From Rossellomorea aquimaris (lineage in GTDB: Bacteria > Bacillota > Bacilli > Bacillales > Bacillaceae_B): 64,000 nt of DNA. The notes beneath the pieces are model-generated. The model saw only the letters and a program-made list of their open reading frames with translations. It searched no databases and had not been told where the DNA came from. Positions within the stretch are counted from its first letter, which is position 1. Each line of letters opens with the position of its first letter. Shown piece after piece: positions 49,038-57,966 of this stretch. The position numbers and the translations under genes are program-made. Location of the stretch: NCBI RefSeq assembly GCF_020171925.1, contig NZ_JAIVAR010000001.1, forward strand, positions 1,054,001 to 1,118,000, written 5' to 3'.

Positions 49038-49706
49038 TCATTCATCTCGATATTTCCAATCACTTCGTTTGTAAAAATAAAGATAGACCGCGATACAGAG
49101 GGTCAACCAGCCTCCCCCGGCCGTGAATCCCCCGACGATGTCACTGGCATAATGAACGCCAAGGTAGATTCGGCTGATGCCAATGAATACGATCAGAATA
49201 GCCAGCAAGAAAACGCTCGACCATTTGAATAACATTCGATCGAATGCCCGGAAAAGCATGAAGGCAAGGGCTCCATAAAAAATGAATGAACCCATTGAAT
49301 GACCGCTAGGAAAGCTGTAACCCCCCTGCTGGATCAATGCTTCGATATCAGGTCTTTCCCGTTTAAAAATCCATTTCAGCAGGAGATTGAACCCCGCCCC
49401 CAAACCGACCGAGATTGCAACGAATAAAGCGAGCGGATATTTCTTCATGAACAATAGGATGATGACGACCGAAACGGTACAAATACTTAGCCATTTCACC
49501 CCGCCCAAAAAAGTGATCGATGTCATCAATGCTGTCAGCTTGGGTGATACGAATGCATGAATGATCGTGAATACCCCATCATCGAAGCCCGCTATCTCGT
49601 TTTCTTTCCATTCCTCCACAACCGTAACGAATCCCCATGTGAAGATGGCCAAACAACTTAACGAGATGATGAAGAATAATGTCTTTTTGGTATGTCTCTC
49701 CTCCAA
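49038..49706 (-). CDS. PAP2-family membrane phosphatase
   Basis: This 222-residue protein has six helices and the three phosphatase motifs: KWIFKRERPD (K-x6-R-P), SFPSGHSMGSFIFY (PSGH), and ISRIYLGVHYASDIVGG (S-R-x5-H-x3-D). It would act on the outer face of the membrane as a lipid phosphate phosphatase, possibly undecaprenyl-pyrophosphate or phosphatidylglycerol phosphate type. The TTG start at 49706 is preceded by AAGGAGATCACCT. It lies next to the ku gene, separated by 28 bases. Confidence 0.88.
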   Translation of the reverse strand: MEERHTKKTLFFIISLSCLAIFTWGFVTVVEEWKENEIAGFDDGVFTIIHAFVSPKLTALMTSITFLGGVKWLSICTVSVVIILLFMKKYPLALFVAISVGLGAGFNLLLKWIFKRERPDIEALIQQGGYSFPSGHSMGSFIFYGALAFMLFRAFDRMLFKWSSVFLLAILIVFIGISRIYLGVHYASDIVGGFTAGGGWLTLCIAVYLYFYKRSDWKYRDE

Positions 49707-49734
49707 AGGTGATCTCCTTCCCTCTTTACATTCC

Positions 49735-50592
49735 TTATTGCGCTTTTTTCTTTGTTGTCGTTTTCTTTTTCACCGGTTTCTTTTTTGCTTCTTTCGCTTT
49801 TGTTTCTTTCTTCTTTTCCGGCTTCGACGAATCGATTGATGCCTGCAGTGCAGCCATGAGGTCTGACACATTTTCCTTCGGCGCTTTTTCTTTTGCAGTC
49901 ACGACCTTATCCCCCGTCTGCTTTGATTCTATCAATTGACTGAGTCGTTCACGATACTCATCATGATATTGTTCCGGGTTGAATTCGGTCGTCAACTGTT
50001 CGATCAGCATCGTCGCCGTTTCAAGTTCCTTCCCTGACACTTCGTCTTCCTCCGGGACATTCGGGACATCTTTAGAAGGACGCACTTCATCAGGATAATG
50101 GATTGTTTCCATCACGAGCGTATTGTTATACACCCTTACGACCGATAGCTGTTCTTTCGATCTCATCGTGATTTTGGCAATCCCGACCTTTCCTGAGGAT
50201 ACAAGCGCTTTCCTCAATAGGGTATAAGCTTTTTTTCCAGTATCATTCGGTGATACAAAGTAGCTTCTGTCAAAGAAGATCGGATCGATTTCCTCCATCT
50301 TGATGAAATCCAGGATTTCCACTGTCTTCTCGGCATTGGTCTCCTTGATTGCATTCAATTCCTCTTCTTCGAGTACGATGAATTTACCTTTTGTCACCTC
50401 ATATCCTTTTACAATGTCAGATTGATCAAGTTCTTCATCACATACAGGGCAGATCTTTTCATATTTGATCGGTGAATGACATTCTTTATGCAATGAACGA
50501 AGCTTGATATCACGATCTTCCGTGGCAGAATGAAGTTTGATCGGAATATTGACCAAACCGAAGCTGATCGATCCTTTCCATACGGTATGCAT
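49735..50592 (-). CDS. ku: Non-homologous end joining protein Ku
   Basis: This protein of about 285 residues is a bacterial Ku homologue that holds DNA ends for LigD. The beta-barrel core is clear: VWKGSISFGLVNIPIKLHSA, CHSPIKYEKICPVCDEELDQ (four-Cys zinc-like site region), KGKFIVLEEEELNAI. The C-terminal tail is highly basic (KKKETKAKEAKKKPVKKKTT), as in Bacillus Ku. The ATG at 50592 is preferred because GGAGGGTAATGTTT spaces properly. It diverges from ligD, which is 150 bases away. Confidence 0.94.
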   Translation of the reverse strand: MHTVWKGSISFGLVNIPIKLHSATEDRDIKLRSLHKECHSPIKYEKICPVCDEELDQSDIVKGYEVTKGKFIVLEEEELNAIKETNAEKTVEILDFIKMEEIDPIFFDRSYFVSPNDTGKKAYTLLRKALVSSGKVGIAKITMRSKEQLSVVRVYNNTLVMETIHYPDEVRPSKDVPNVPEEDEVSGKELETATMLIEQLTTEFNPEQYHDEYRERLSQLIESKQTGDKVVTAKEKAPKENVSDLMAALQASIDSSKPEKKKETKAKEAKKKPVKKKTTTKKKAQ

Positions 50593-50714
50593 AAACATTA
50601 CCCTCCTTTTTGTTTACTGAATCCTCTAATACATAGTTTTAGTTCCTCAATATGCTTCATTCGCAAAAACATTTGGAAATAATGCGGTTGAGATGCGGCA
50701 ACACTAAAAAGAAT

Positions 50715-50721
50715 CATAGTA
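50715..50721 (+). promoter_or_regulatory. Possible forespore-type -10 element of ligD
   Basis: CATAGTA fits the sigma-G/F -10 (CATNNTA) 25 bases before the ligD start, but the matching -35 region (GAGATG at about 18 bases) is poor. In B. subtilis these genes are spore-expressed under sigma G, so this is suggestive only. Confidence 0.35.
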
Positions 50722-50745
50722 GCTACAATGAAGGAGGTGATGAAG

Positions 50746-52581
50746 TTGAAACCGATGTTGCCGACGCTTTCGGAAGAGGCGCCATTGAAAGGAGATTGGC
50801 GGTACGAGGTGAAGTACGATGGGTTCAGGGGAATCTTATCGGTCGATGAAAATAAGGTGATACACTTGACAAGCAGGAATAATAAATCACTTCTCCCCCA
50901 ATTCCCTGAAATAGAAGCCTACGTCCAGCAGATAGTGGAGAACGATCGTCTTCCCCTCCCCATGATCCTTGATGGGGAAATTGTCATTCTGCGGTCTTCG
51001 TTCAGCAGCGAATTTTTCGAATTACAAATCAGGGGCCGGATGAAACAAACAAAGAATATCGCTGAGTTTTCAGAGAAAAGACCCGTGAAGTTTCTCGCTT
51101 TTGACCTGATTCAAAGTGGAAAAAAACAGGTTAAAAACAAGCCTTACTCAGAACGAAAAAACGAGCTTCGTGACTTGTGTTCATCAATGGGAATCGCGCT
51201 AAAACCTGATGCGGCCAACCCCTCAGTCATCCAGATGGTCCCTTCTTACACTGATTGGGCTGAAATATGGAGCTGTGTGACCGAAGAGGAAGGAGAAGGT
51301 GTCGTCGCAAAGCTGTCTGATAGCAAATGGGAGGAAGGGAGACGCTCCGCCTCCTGGCTGAAGATCAAGAATCGCAAGTCATGCCTGTGCTTCATCACTT
51401 CAGTGGATACATCAAACGATTATTTTCACATCGGGGTATTCCAAGGAGAAGAAGTGAAGGAAATCGGATTATTTCATTTTGGGATTTCCCCCGCTGACAA
51501 AAGGACCTTAAAAAACATCATCAAGCAAAATCATTCACGGCAGGAAGGCAGTCATTATTATATCGAGCCTGCGATTTGTGTGGAAATCCTCTATCTGAAT
51601 TGGTACGAAGACCAGTTACGGGAGCCTCATTTTCACCAATTCATGTTCTCATCGCGCCCTGATGAATGCACATTCCAACAGTTCCTCCTCGATGAAGCAA
51701 GCATTCCGGAGATCGTCGACATCACTCACCCCGACAAACCTTTATGGGAGAAGCCGATGATCAAGAAATTGGATTACATCCGCTACTTGCGTAAGGCATC
51801 GATTGCACTCCTGCCCTTCCTGAGAAACCGCGCGTTGACGTGCATCCGTTATCCTCATGGCATGTTCGGGGAACCTTTTTATCAGAAGAATGCCCCGGAT
51901 TATGCACCTGATTTCATCGAGAAACATAAACAATCCGGGATCGAATACATCACCTGCAACAACCTGGAGAGTCTGATGTGGCTAGGGAATCAATTGGCGC
52001 TCGAGTTCCACATCCCTTTTCAAAAAGTAGACCAAGAGGATGTGAGCGAAATCGTATTTGACTTGGATCCCCCAAGTCGTGAACATTTTCATTTGGCTGT
52101 CAAGGCTGCAAACATCATGAAGGGATTATTTGACGGAATGCATGTACACAGCTTTGTAAAAACATCAGGGAATAAAGGGCTACAAGTCTATATCCCACTC
52201 CCAAGGGGCTATGGATGGGAGGAAACTGGATTGTTCACGGAATTCATCGCGGACTATCTTGTGACGAATTTCCCTGAAGACTTCACGATTGAACGGATGA
52301 AAAAGAATCGGAAGGGTCGACTGTACGTGGATTATATCCAGCATGGAGAAGGCAAGACCATCATTGCGCCCTATTCCTTGCGCGGAAACGAAGATGCTCT
52401 TGTTGCTACCCCTCTTTGGTGGGATGAAGTGAATGAAGAACTGAATCCAGAAAGGTTCACGATGGAAATCGTACTGCACCGGCTCACCAAGCTCGGTGAT
52501 CCATTAAGTCAATTTGACCGGATGAAAGACGAGCAGCCATTTGAGGAGGTCATTTCCTTCCTTAAAGAACGCAAGAAGTAA
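50746..52581 (+). CDS. ligD: Bifunctional DNA ligase/polymerase LigD (NHEJ)
   Basis: This protein of 611 residues, the same length as B. subtilis LigD, joins double-strand breaks. The ligase domain is N-terminal: catalytic Lys in RYEVKYDGFRG (residues 19-29, K23), then the second motif region TSRNNKSLLPQFPE and PMILDGEIVILRS. The primase-like polymerase domain lies at about 320-600 (VFDLDPPSREHFHLAVKAAN with the metal D-x-D). The TTG start at 50746 follows AAGGAGG by eight bases; the ATG codons before it lie inside the binding site. It acts with Ku, divergently transcribed. Confidence 0.94.
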   Translation: MKPMLPTLSEEAPLKGDWRYEVKYDGFRGILSVDENKVIHLTSRNNKSLLPQFPEIEAYVQQIVENDRLPLPMILDGEIVILRSSFSSEFFELQIRGRMKQTKNIAEFSEKRPVKFLAFDLIQSGKKQVKNKPYSERKNELRDLCSSMGIALKPDAANPSVIQMVPSYTDWAEIWSCVTEEEGEGVVAKLSDSKWEEGRRSASWLKIKNRKSCLCFITSVDTSNDYFHIGVFQGEEVKEIGLFHFGISPADKRTLKNIIKQNHSRQEGSHYYIEPAICVEILYLNWYEDQLREPHFHQFMFSSRPDECTFQQFLLDEASIPEIVDITHPDKPLWEKPMIKKLDYIRYLRKASIALLPFLRNRALTCIRYPHGMFGEPFYQKNAPDYAPDFIEKHKQSGIEYITCNNLESLMWLGNQLALEFHIPFQKVDQEDVSEIVFDLDPPSREHFHLAVKAANIMKGLFDGMHVHSFVKTSGNKGLQVYIPLPRGYGWEETGLFTEFIADYLVTNFPEDFTIERMKKNRKGRLYVDYIQHGEGKTIIAPYSLRGNEDALVATPLWWDEVNEELNPERFTMEIVLHRLTKLGDPLSQFDRMKDEQPFEEVISFLKERKK

Positions 52582-52586
52582 AAAAA

Positions 52587-52975
52587 GAGTCTGGGAAAAA
52601 AGTGTTTTAGACAATGAAAAACCCGTACGAATTTGTGGATTGGACGACAAATTCATTCGGGTTTTTAAATCATTTGTATTACTGTACAATGAGATTTCAC
52701 TTCTGTCTAGCGGTTGATTGGAGTGCAAAACGAAGACTCCTGCGGGAAAAGCGAGTTAGGTGAGACGTGTCTAGCTCCAGCGGCTAGAGGCTCGAGACAT
52801 AAGCCTCTGAGCAAGCCACTTCCGCTTTTCTAACCCGCAGGAGCGAATGCGACGAAGAGGCTCACCAACCGCCCGCGGAAAGCGAAGTTTTGCACGGAAA
52901 TCAATAGCGGTATTAAAAACTGGAACCGATATTGTTCGTCTTTATTTGTAGGGTTCTTTGTTTTGTCCCAGCCTC
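52587..52975. repeat. Nested inverted-repeat elements between ligD and dapF
   Basis: Outer ends GAGTCTGGGA and TCCCAGCCTC are inverted. Inside lies a second element with ends TTGATTGGAGTGCAAAAC and GTTTTGCACGGAAATCAA at 52714-52904, and inside that a third (GTGTCTAGCTCCAGCGGC type) at about 52767-52832. These sequences resemble repetitive noncoding elements known in Bacillus genomes, which seem to have inserted into each other. No gene lies in the 400 bases. Confidence 0.8.
52617..52666 (+). terminator. Terminator-like hairpin after ligD
   Basis: AAAAACCCG and CGGGTTTTT, together with GAATTTGT and ACAAATTC, form a long stem (loop GGATTGGACG) followed by T residues. It lies 35 bases past the ligD stop and within the outer repeat, so the repeat may supply the terminator. 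Confidence 0.75.
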
Positions 52976-52982
52976 GTATGAA

Positions 52983-53978
52983 TCATGCGTTTGTAAACAC
53001 TTTACTATTCACAACATCCTTGGCATGCGCTTGCAGATTTCCATAGGCATCTTCTTCATTGAGGTCTTCATGAGACAGAACTTCGTAGGATTCCGGCTCG
53101 GAAAGTGACAATTCCAATTCCGCTTCATACGTATAAGTGGCATTCCCTATGAGCTCCATGTAATACCCACCGTCCAGCTTGCGGTTGACCACCACCCGGA
53201 CCTTTCCTCCATTATTATACACATCGATCTCCTGGCCTAGCTCATTCTGGCCGAGAAGACAGGTCACCAGACTTGATGCAGACATCGCCGTGCCACAGGC
53301 GTTCGTGAAGCCTACGCCACGCTCAAACGTACGGACATAGATGGCGCCTTGCCCGAGAGGATGGACGAAGCTCACGTTCACCCCATCAGGGAACAGATTA
53401 TTCGGTCCATTGACACTTTCAGAAATCATTTTCTGTTCATTGGAGATAATGGTCTCAGCATCGACGATCGTGATTAAATGCGGATTCGGGACCGCTAACA
53501 CCGTGAATCGCAGACGATCGGAAATTTCCGGTATTTTCTGATTCACCACTTCCGTAAAATCCATGTTCATCGGAACTTTATCCAATTCAAAGGAAACCGG
53601 TGATATCTCCACATTGTACGTTGGGATCTCATCATGAATGAAAGGTGCTACGGCTACCTTCAGATCCGCTTTCATCGTCTCGACGACAATGGAATCCTTC
53701 CCGGTTAATTCACAAACATAGCGCCCTACGCATCTGAGGCCATTCCCGCACATCGATGCTTCCGAGCCATCCGCATTGAACACCCTCATCCGGGCATCGC
53801 ATCGTTCGCTCCCCAGGACAAATAGGATTCCATCGGCACCCAACCCTTTTTGCCTGTCGCATAAAGCAATTGCCATGTTCTGCCTCGCTTCTTCTGTAAA
53901 CGTATAAGGATTGGAAATTTCATCAATCAGTAAGAAATCATTTCCAGATCCGTGACATTTTATCACATTCAATTTCAT
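52983..53978 (-). CDS. dapF: Diaminopimelate epimerase
   Basis: This 331-residue enzyme converts L,L- to meso-diaminopimelate for lysine and peptidoglycan. The two catalytic cysteines are in EASMCGNGLRCVGRY (C77) and GFTNACGTAMSAS (about residue 235). The opening KLNVIKCHGSGNDFLLIDE is typical. At 331 residues it is longer than the usual 270-285 owing to a C-terminal extension of about 45 residues (LSEPESYEVLSHEDLNEEDA) of unknown use. The start follows GGAGGGACCTTACG. It is alone in its unit. Confidence 0.95.
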   Translation of the reverse strand: MKLNVIKCHGSGNDFLLIDEISNPYTFTEEARQNMAIALCDRQKGLGADGILFVLGSERCDARMRVFNADGSEASMCGNGLRCVGRYVCELTGKDSIVVETMKADLKVAVAPFIHDEIPTYNVEISPVSFELDKVPMNMDFTEVVNQKIPEISDRLRFTVLAVPNPHLITIVDAETIISNEQKMISESVNGPNNLFPDGVNVSFVHPLGQGAIYVRTFERGVGFTNACGTAMSASSLVTCLLGQNELGQEIDVYNNGGKVRVVVNRKLDGGYYMELIGNATYTYEAELELSLSEPESYEVLSHEDLNEEDAYGNLQAHAKDVVNSKVFTNA

Positions 53979-54302
53979 CGTAAGGTCCCTCCGTTACTCT
54001 AAATCTGTCAAACTATCATGCTGTAAAGTCAATGTTACGACCGATAAAAGTGTGCAATCGATTTTCTGGATCAAGTGGCATGTATTCACATACCTAGACA
54101 TCGGTACAGTCCAAGCTTGTTTTTAATAAGTTAAGCTTGCCATAAACCAATTCATTTGGCAATGAGCGATTCTTGTATACAATCAGTTTACTTCCATTTC
54201 ATCATGCATGTGTGTTTCCAAGCCGTTTTTTTGATGAAATCCCCCACAAAACCATGTACACTATACTGAGAATACTTGTTTTGTAGAAAGGGGCGTGTCA
54301 TA

Positions 54303-54596
54303 TTGGAAGATCTACAGTTCCGATTTCAAGTGCATAGGGTCGATGAGACGGGCGATGAATTCAACTCACTTGACGTCCACGTATACGGTAAAATACTGAA
54401 TCAAAAAAAAGACCTTCTGCATGAAGGCCTATTCCGGGTCAAATTCAATTCAATCGGCATTTATCCTCATCCTGCCGATGTTGCAAAGCAGATAAGCTCG
54501 AAGAAGATCCAGCGCCTTCTTCTGGTGGAATTGAAACGATACATCAAACCGCAGCGTACGTACCTGAAACCGGGAACATATAAGCCTGTCTGGTAG
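54303..54596 (+). CDS. Small conserved protein, unknown function
   Basis: This protein of about 97 residues starts at a TTG (54303) following AAAGGGGCGTGTCATA; the frame further upstream has no good binding site. It is soluble and beta-rich at first (EDLQFRFQVHRVDETGDEFN), then helical and basic (AKQISSKKIQRLLLVELKRY and QRTYLKPGTYKPVW). I do not recognise a family. The 320 bases between dapF and this gene contain no gene, promoter or structure that I can support. The stop lies four bases from the convergent gene at 54600. Confidence 0.65.
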   Translation: MEDLQFRFQVHRVDETGDEFNSLDVHVYGKILNQKKDLLHEGLFRVKFNSIGIYPHPADVAKQISSKKIQRLLLVELKRYIKPQRTYLKPGTYKPVW

Positions 54597-54599
54597 TCC

Positions 54600-55844
54600 T
54601 TACTGCTGCGCCAACTCCTGGGCGAGCAGCTTCTCCGTCCACTGACATGCCTGTTGATAGCTTTCGGAAATATCTTCTTCCACAAGTTGCAACAACACCA
54701 TCTTCTTTTCGACTTCACTCCAGTCAGCCTTCTCGACCGCGATGACCAGTTCAAGTAAGTCCTTCAGCTCGTTCGACTGGCCTGTCAACGCATCACAAAT
54801 TTTATCATCCAGTGGTAGGTCCTCGAGGATCTGCATCATCGGTACAGAGAGAATGGTATCCATGAGGGAGAACATACCTGTAAGAAAGTAGCTTGAGGTG
54901 CTGACGCTCCCTTTCCTTTTTTTTCCAACAAGCTCACACATCTTAGCCCTCGTGAGACATAATGTGATGACTTCGTTTTCAAGTTTCCCCTTGGTGACGA
55001 CCCTTTCCCTCACAGCTAATACATAAATCCATCGTTTGATTTCCATGAATCCGAGAAGGACGATGGCCTGCCTGATTGAATGGATCTTATGCTTCGGACG
55101 ATAAGCAGGGGAATTGATCAACTTCAATAATTTGTATGAGAGTGATAGATCCTGCTCAATTAATTCGCTGATGACTTCAATACTGGGCTCAGACACTTCA
55201 AGGCTTTGGATGATGGAATAGTACGAATGAAAGTATACCGGGACATCATGCGATGAGATGATGTTCGGTTTACTGAAAAAGTACCCTTGGAAATAATGAT
55301 AGCCCTTTTCCCTTGCTTCCCTATATTGTTCTGCCGTCTCCACCTTTTCGGCTATCATTTTATAACCCAATAAGCGTGAGAAGACCTCTATGTTATTCCT
55401 CATTTCTTCTGTTGTTGCGAGGAAATCGACCTTCACGTAATCTGCGATTCTCATCAGTTCTTTGCAGAAAGGATTCGAATCATTGAAAACAAAATCATCC
55501 AGTGCGATCTTATATCCAAGCTTTTTAAGTTCAAGGCAAATCGCTACTATATCCTTGTCCGGAACGACCGATTCAAGGATCTCAACCACGATGTCCCTCG
55601 GATTGAAGTACGTTGGAACCTTCAGTTTCAGAAGGTTTTCAGTAAAGTTGATAAAACATGGTTTCCCAGAGGATAAGGAATCGATCCCTATATTCATAAA
55701 GCTATTGATGATCACATCAGCCGTTGCCTGATCTCCATCAATATTCGGAAAACTATTCATTTGATTTTGTCTATATAACAGTTCGTATGCTGCCTTTTCC
55801 TCATTAGCATCAAATATGGGCTGCCTTGCAACGAAAACCTCCAT
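54600..55844 (-). CDS. EAL-like/HDOD signalling protein (YuxH-like)
   Basis: This protein of about 414 residues has an N-terminal degenerate EAL domain (about 1-205; FVARQPIFDANEEKAAYELLYR in place of EALLR, LDDFVFND, YFQGYFFSKP) and a C-terminal HDOD domain (about 205-400, LIEQDLSLSYKLLKLINSPA then YRPKHKIHSIRQAIVLLG). The EAL active-site motif is altered, so it probably binds cyclic-di-GMP or nothing rather than cleaving it. B. subtilis YuxH has this plan. Start at 55844 after GGCAGGAGTGAAAACG. Confidence 0.9.
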   Translation of the reverse strand: MEVFVARQPIFDANEEKAAYELLYRQNQMNSFPNIDGDQATADVIINSFMNIGIDSLSSGKPCFINFTENLLKLKVPTYFNPRDIVVEILESVVPDKDIVAICLELKKLGYKIALDDFVFNDSNPFCKELMRIADYVKVDFLATTEEMRNNIEVFSRLLGYKMIAEKVETAEQYREAREKGYHYFQGYFFSKPNIISSHDVPVYFHSYYSIIQSLEVSEPSIEVISELIEQDLSLSYKLLKLINSPAYRPKHKIHSIRQAIVLLGFMEIKRWIYVLAVRERVVTKGKLENEVITLCLTRAKMCELVGKKRKGSVSTSSYFLTGMFSLMDTILSVPMMQILEDLPLDDKICDALTGQSNELKDLLELVIAVEKADWSEVEKKMVLLQLVEEDISESYQQACQWTEKLLAQELAQQ

Positions 55845-56015
55845 CGTTTTCACTCCTGCCTTCAATAAACAATAAATGGTTGATTGATAGTTCAATAGAA
55901 TCATTTTTATAGATGAATCATAACAAGAAATATGTGGAAAGTCCATATTTTATGGGGAAATATAGCGAATTACAGGGTTCCGGAACCCACTTCACAATAA
56001 CTGAATAAATGAAAA

Positions 56016-56043
56016 AAAAGAGGCGGAATGCTCCGCCTCTTTT
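56016..56043 (-). terminator. Terminator after the purine permease gene
   Basis: AGAGGCGGA / TCCGCCTCT is a 9-bp perfect stem with loop ATGC, flanked by A and T runs. It lies 13 bases after the permease stop. Confidence 0.85.
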
Positions 56044-56056
56044 ACTAAACACTTTA

Positions 56057-57346
56057 TTAATGAATCGAATGAACAAAAAAGTTCATCAAGAATAATCCGG
56101 CAATGACGTAAAGCGGGATGGATACTTCCTTCGCTTTACCGGTCGCCATCTTAAGGATCGGATACATGATGAAACCGATCGCGATGCCGTCTGCAATGCT
56201 ATACGTGAAAGGAATCATTGCGATAATGAAAATGGCAGGGAATGCCTCTGTCAGATCTCTCAGATCCATGTGTCGGATGTTCTGGATCATCAATCCACCG
56301 ATGATGATGAGAATCGGAGCGATTGCATGGTCCGGAATCCACTTTAAATATGGAATGAATAGAACGGATCCAAGGAACAAGACGCCTGTCGTCAGTGCTG
56401 TCAAGCCTGTACGTCCCCCTGCTGCCATAGCCGCGGCACTCTCAACCGTGGAAACTGTCGGACTTGTACCGAAGAACCCGGAAGTGAACGCGGAAAATGC
56501 GTTTGCCTGAAATGCCTTCGGATACTTATGGTGCTGATCGATCATATCCACATGTCCATGAATCAGGCCGATGTTCTCGAATACAAGGACCATCGTCACA
56601 GAGAATACAGCAATCCAGAACGGGATCTTCATGATTGAATCAAACGAAATCTGTCCGAACACCCCGGCATATTCACTCCAGTGAAACGAACTTCCGGATA
56701 CTGAAGGCTCGATCCCAAAAAGGAATCCAAGCAGTGTACCGAAGCCGATGCTCCAAAGGAACTGCCCTTTTACATTACGGATGAACAAAAAGATCGTAAC
56801 CAAAAAAGTCAATACCGTCGCCAGTACCCTGAGTTCGCCAAAGTCCCCAATGGTGATCAATGCGCTGTCACCCCTCTGGATGAGGCCGCCTTTCTCGAGA
56901 CCGATGAACATCAAGAACATCCCGAGTCCGACCGTGATCGCCTCTTTCAATGTCTTGGGTATCGCCTCTGACAAAAGCTTCGATAGCTTCGTGAACGCAA
57001 TGATCATGAACAAAATCCCGGAAACGACGACAACAGCCAGAGCTTCCTGCCACGTCAAACCAGAAGACTTCACCAGGGTGAACGTGAACATCGCATTGAT
57101 CCCCATTCCTGGAACCAGCAAAATCGGTGCATTCGCCCAAAAGGCCATCACCAAACACCCAACAAAGGAAGCAAGTATGGTCGCCATGACCGCTCCTTCA
57201 AATGGTATACCAGCTTCAGAAAGAATGAGTGCATTGACTGCGATGATGTATACAATCGTGAAATACCCGATTGCCCCAGCCATGATCTCCTGTTTGAACG
57301 AGGTACCATGATCCTTCAACTGAAAAATACCTTTACGTTCTCTCAA
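56057..57346 (-). CDS. NCS2-family purine permease (AzgA/PbuG type)
   Basis: This 429-residue protein has about 13 helices and AzgA-type features: SFKQEIMAGAIGYFTIVYII, PILLVPGMGINAMFTFTLVK (the Q/N-G-M-G-x-N substrate loop), GLMIQNIRHMDLRDLTEAFP and a charged middle loop. The family imports hypoxanthine, guanine or adenine with protons; B. subtilis PbuG and PbuO belong here. The leader upstream (57347-57440) has a palindrome CCCCGATTATCGGGG but no purine riboswitch that I can recognise. The start ATG has GAGAG upstream. Confidence 0.88.
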   Translation of the reverse strand: MRERKGIFQLKDHGTSFKQEIMAGAIGYFTIVYIIAVNALILSEAGIPFEGAVMATILASFVGCLVMAFWANAPILLVPGMGINAMFTFTLVKSSGLTWQEALAVVVVSGILFMIIAFTKLSKLLSEAIPKTLKEAITVGLGMFLMFIGLEKGGLIQRGDSALITIGDFGELRVLATVLTFLVTIFLFIRNVKGQFLWSIGFGTLLGFLFGIEPSVSGSSFHWSEYAGVFGQISFDSIMKIPFWIAVFSVTMVLVFENIGLIHGHVDMIDQHHKYPKAFQANAFSAFTSGFFGTSPTVSTVESAAAMAAGGRTGLTALTTGVLFLGSVLFIPYLKWIPDHAIAPILIIIGGLMIQNIRHMDLRDLTEAFPAIFIIAMIPFTYSIADGIAIGFIMYPILKMATGKAKEVSIPLYVIAGLFLMNFFVHSIH

Positions 57347-57750
57347 TATAATCTTCCTATAAAACTGCCCTCTCCCTACCCGCTCAATCCCCGATTATCG
57401 GGGTGAGCCACAAGATAATATTGTAGCAAAAAGATGGGGGTTTGCCAATAAAATTGTAGATGGGAATGGTATGATGTGGATTTAAGTTGTGAGATTGTTG
57501 TGAGATTGGTAGTTGGGGTTGAAGTACGAGTGAGGGACTCGTCCGGTGCCGCGATGTGGTTGTGTTCGCTCTGATCTGAGGGGTGGTGCAGTTACGATCA
57601 GAACATTAACCGGTTTTATATCATTATTGTTGGAAGACTTGACGTTTTTATAAAGGAAGAGGTAAATACAAGGCAAACTCTTTATTTTTCATCCTATTAA
57701 ATCAGCAAAATGGTAGGAAAACAACTGATTGATTGGGGGAAAATCATTTT

Positions 57751-57870
57751 ATGATCCATTTCCAGGATTTATGATCCATTCTGGGAAAATATGATCCTTT
57801 TTTTGATTTTATGATCCTAATTTCAAAAATACGCTCCTAATTTGAAGTATATGCTCCTATAAGAATCATT
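57751..57870. repeat. Second locus of the 20-bp tandem repeat
   Basis: Six exact 20-base units: ATGATCCATTTCCAGGATTT, ATGATCCATTCTGGGAAAAT, ATGATCCTTTTTTTGATTTT, ATGATCCTAATTTCAAAAAT, ACGCTCCTAATTTGAAGTAT and ATGCTCCTATAAGAATCATT. They are the same family as at 21983-22330 and lie in a 600-base intergenic region that otherwise contains no convincing gene (57347-57750 holds only short spurious frames). Confidence 0.88.
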
Positions 57871-57895
57871 CTAAACAACCCCCACCTCCAATTCA

Positions 57896-57926
57896 AAGGT
57901 ACGTCCCTCACCACACTAAAGCGTTA
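57896..57926. repeat. Left-half copy of the 52-bp palindrome
   Basis: AAGGTACGTCCCTCA and the following CACTAAAGCGTTA match the left arm and centre of the 7584-7635 palindrome; the right arm is missing. Confidence 0.7.
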
Positions 57927-57929
57927 AAA

Positions 57930-57956
57930 AGCCGATTCCCAATTAGGAACCGGCTC
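57930..57956 (-). terminator. Terminator of the rib operon
   Basis: AGCCGGTTCC and GGAATCGGCT pair around a 6-base loop on the minus strand, followed by TTTTTAA. It lies ten bases past the ribH stop and abuts the half palindrome. Confidence 0.8.
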
Positions 57957-57966
57957 TCCAATCTCT

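Noticed and set aside
57347-57480. Purine riboswitch before the NCS2 permease
   Set aside because: The core motifs of the purine aptamer are absent; only a short CCCCGATTATCGGGG palindrome is there.
57482-57676. 64-codon minus-strand frame in the gap after the purine permease
   Set aside because: No ribosome binding site, poor codon pattern, and no similarity to a known family.
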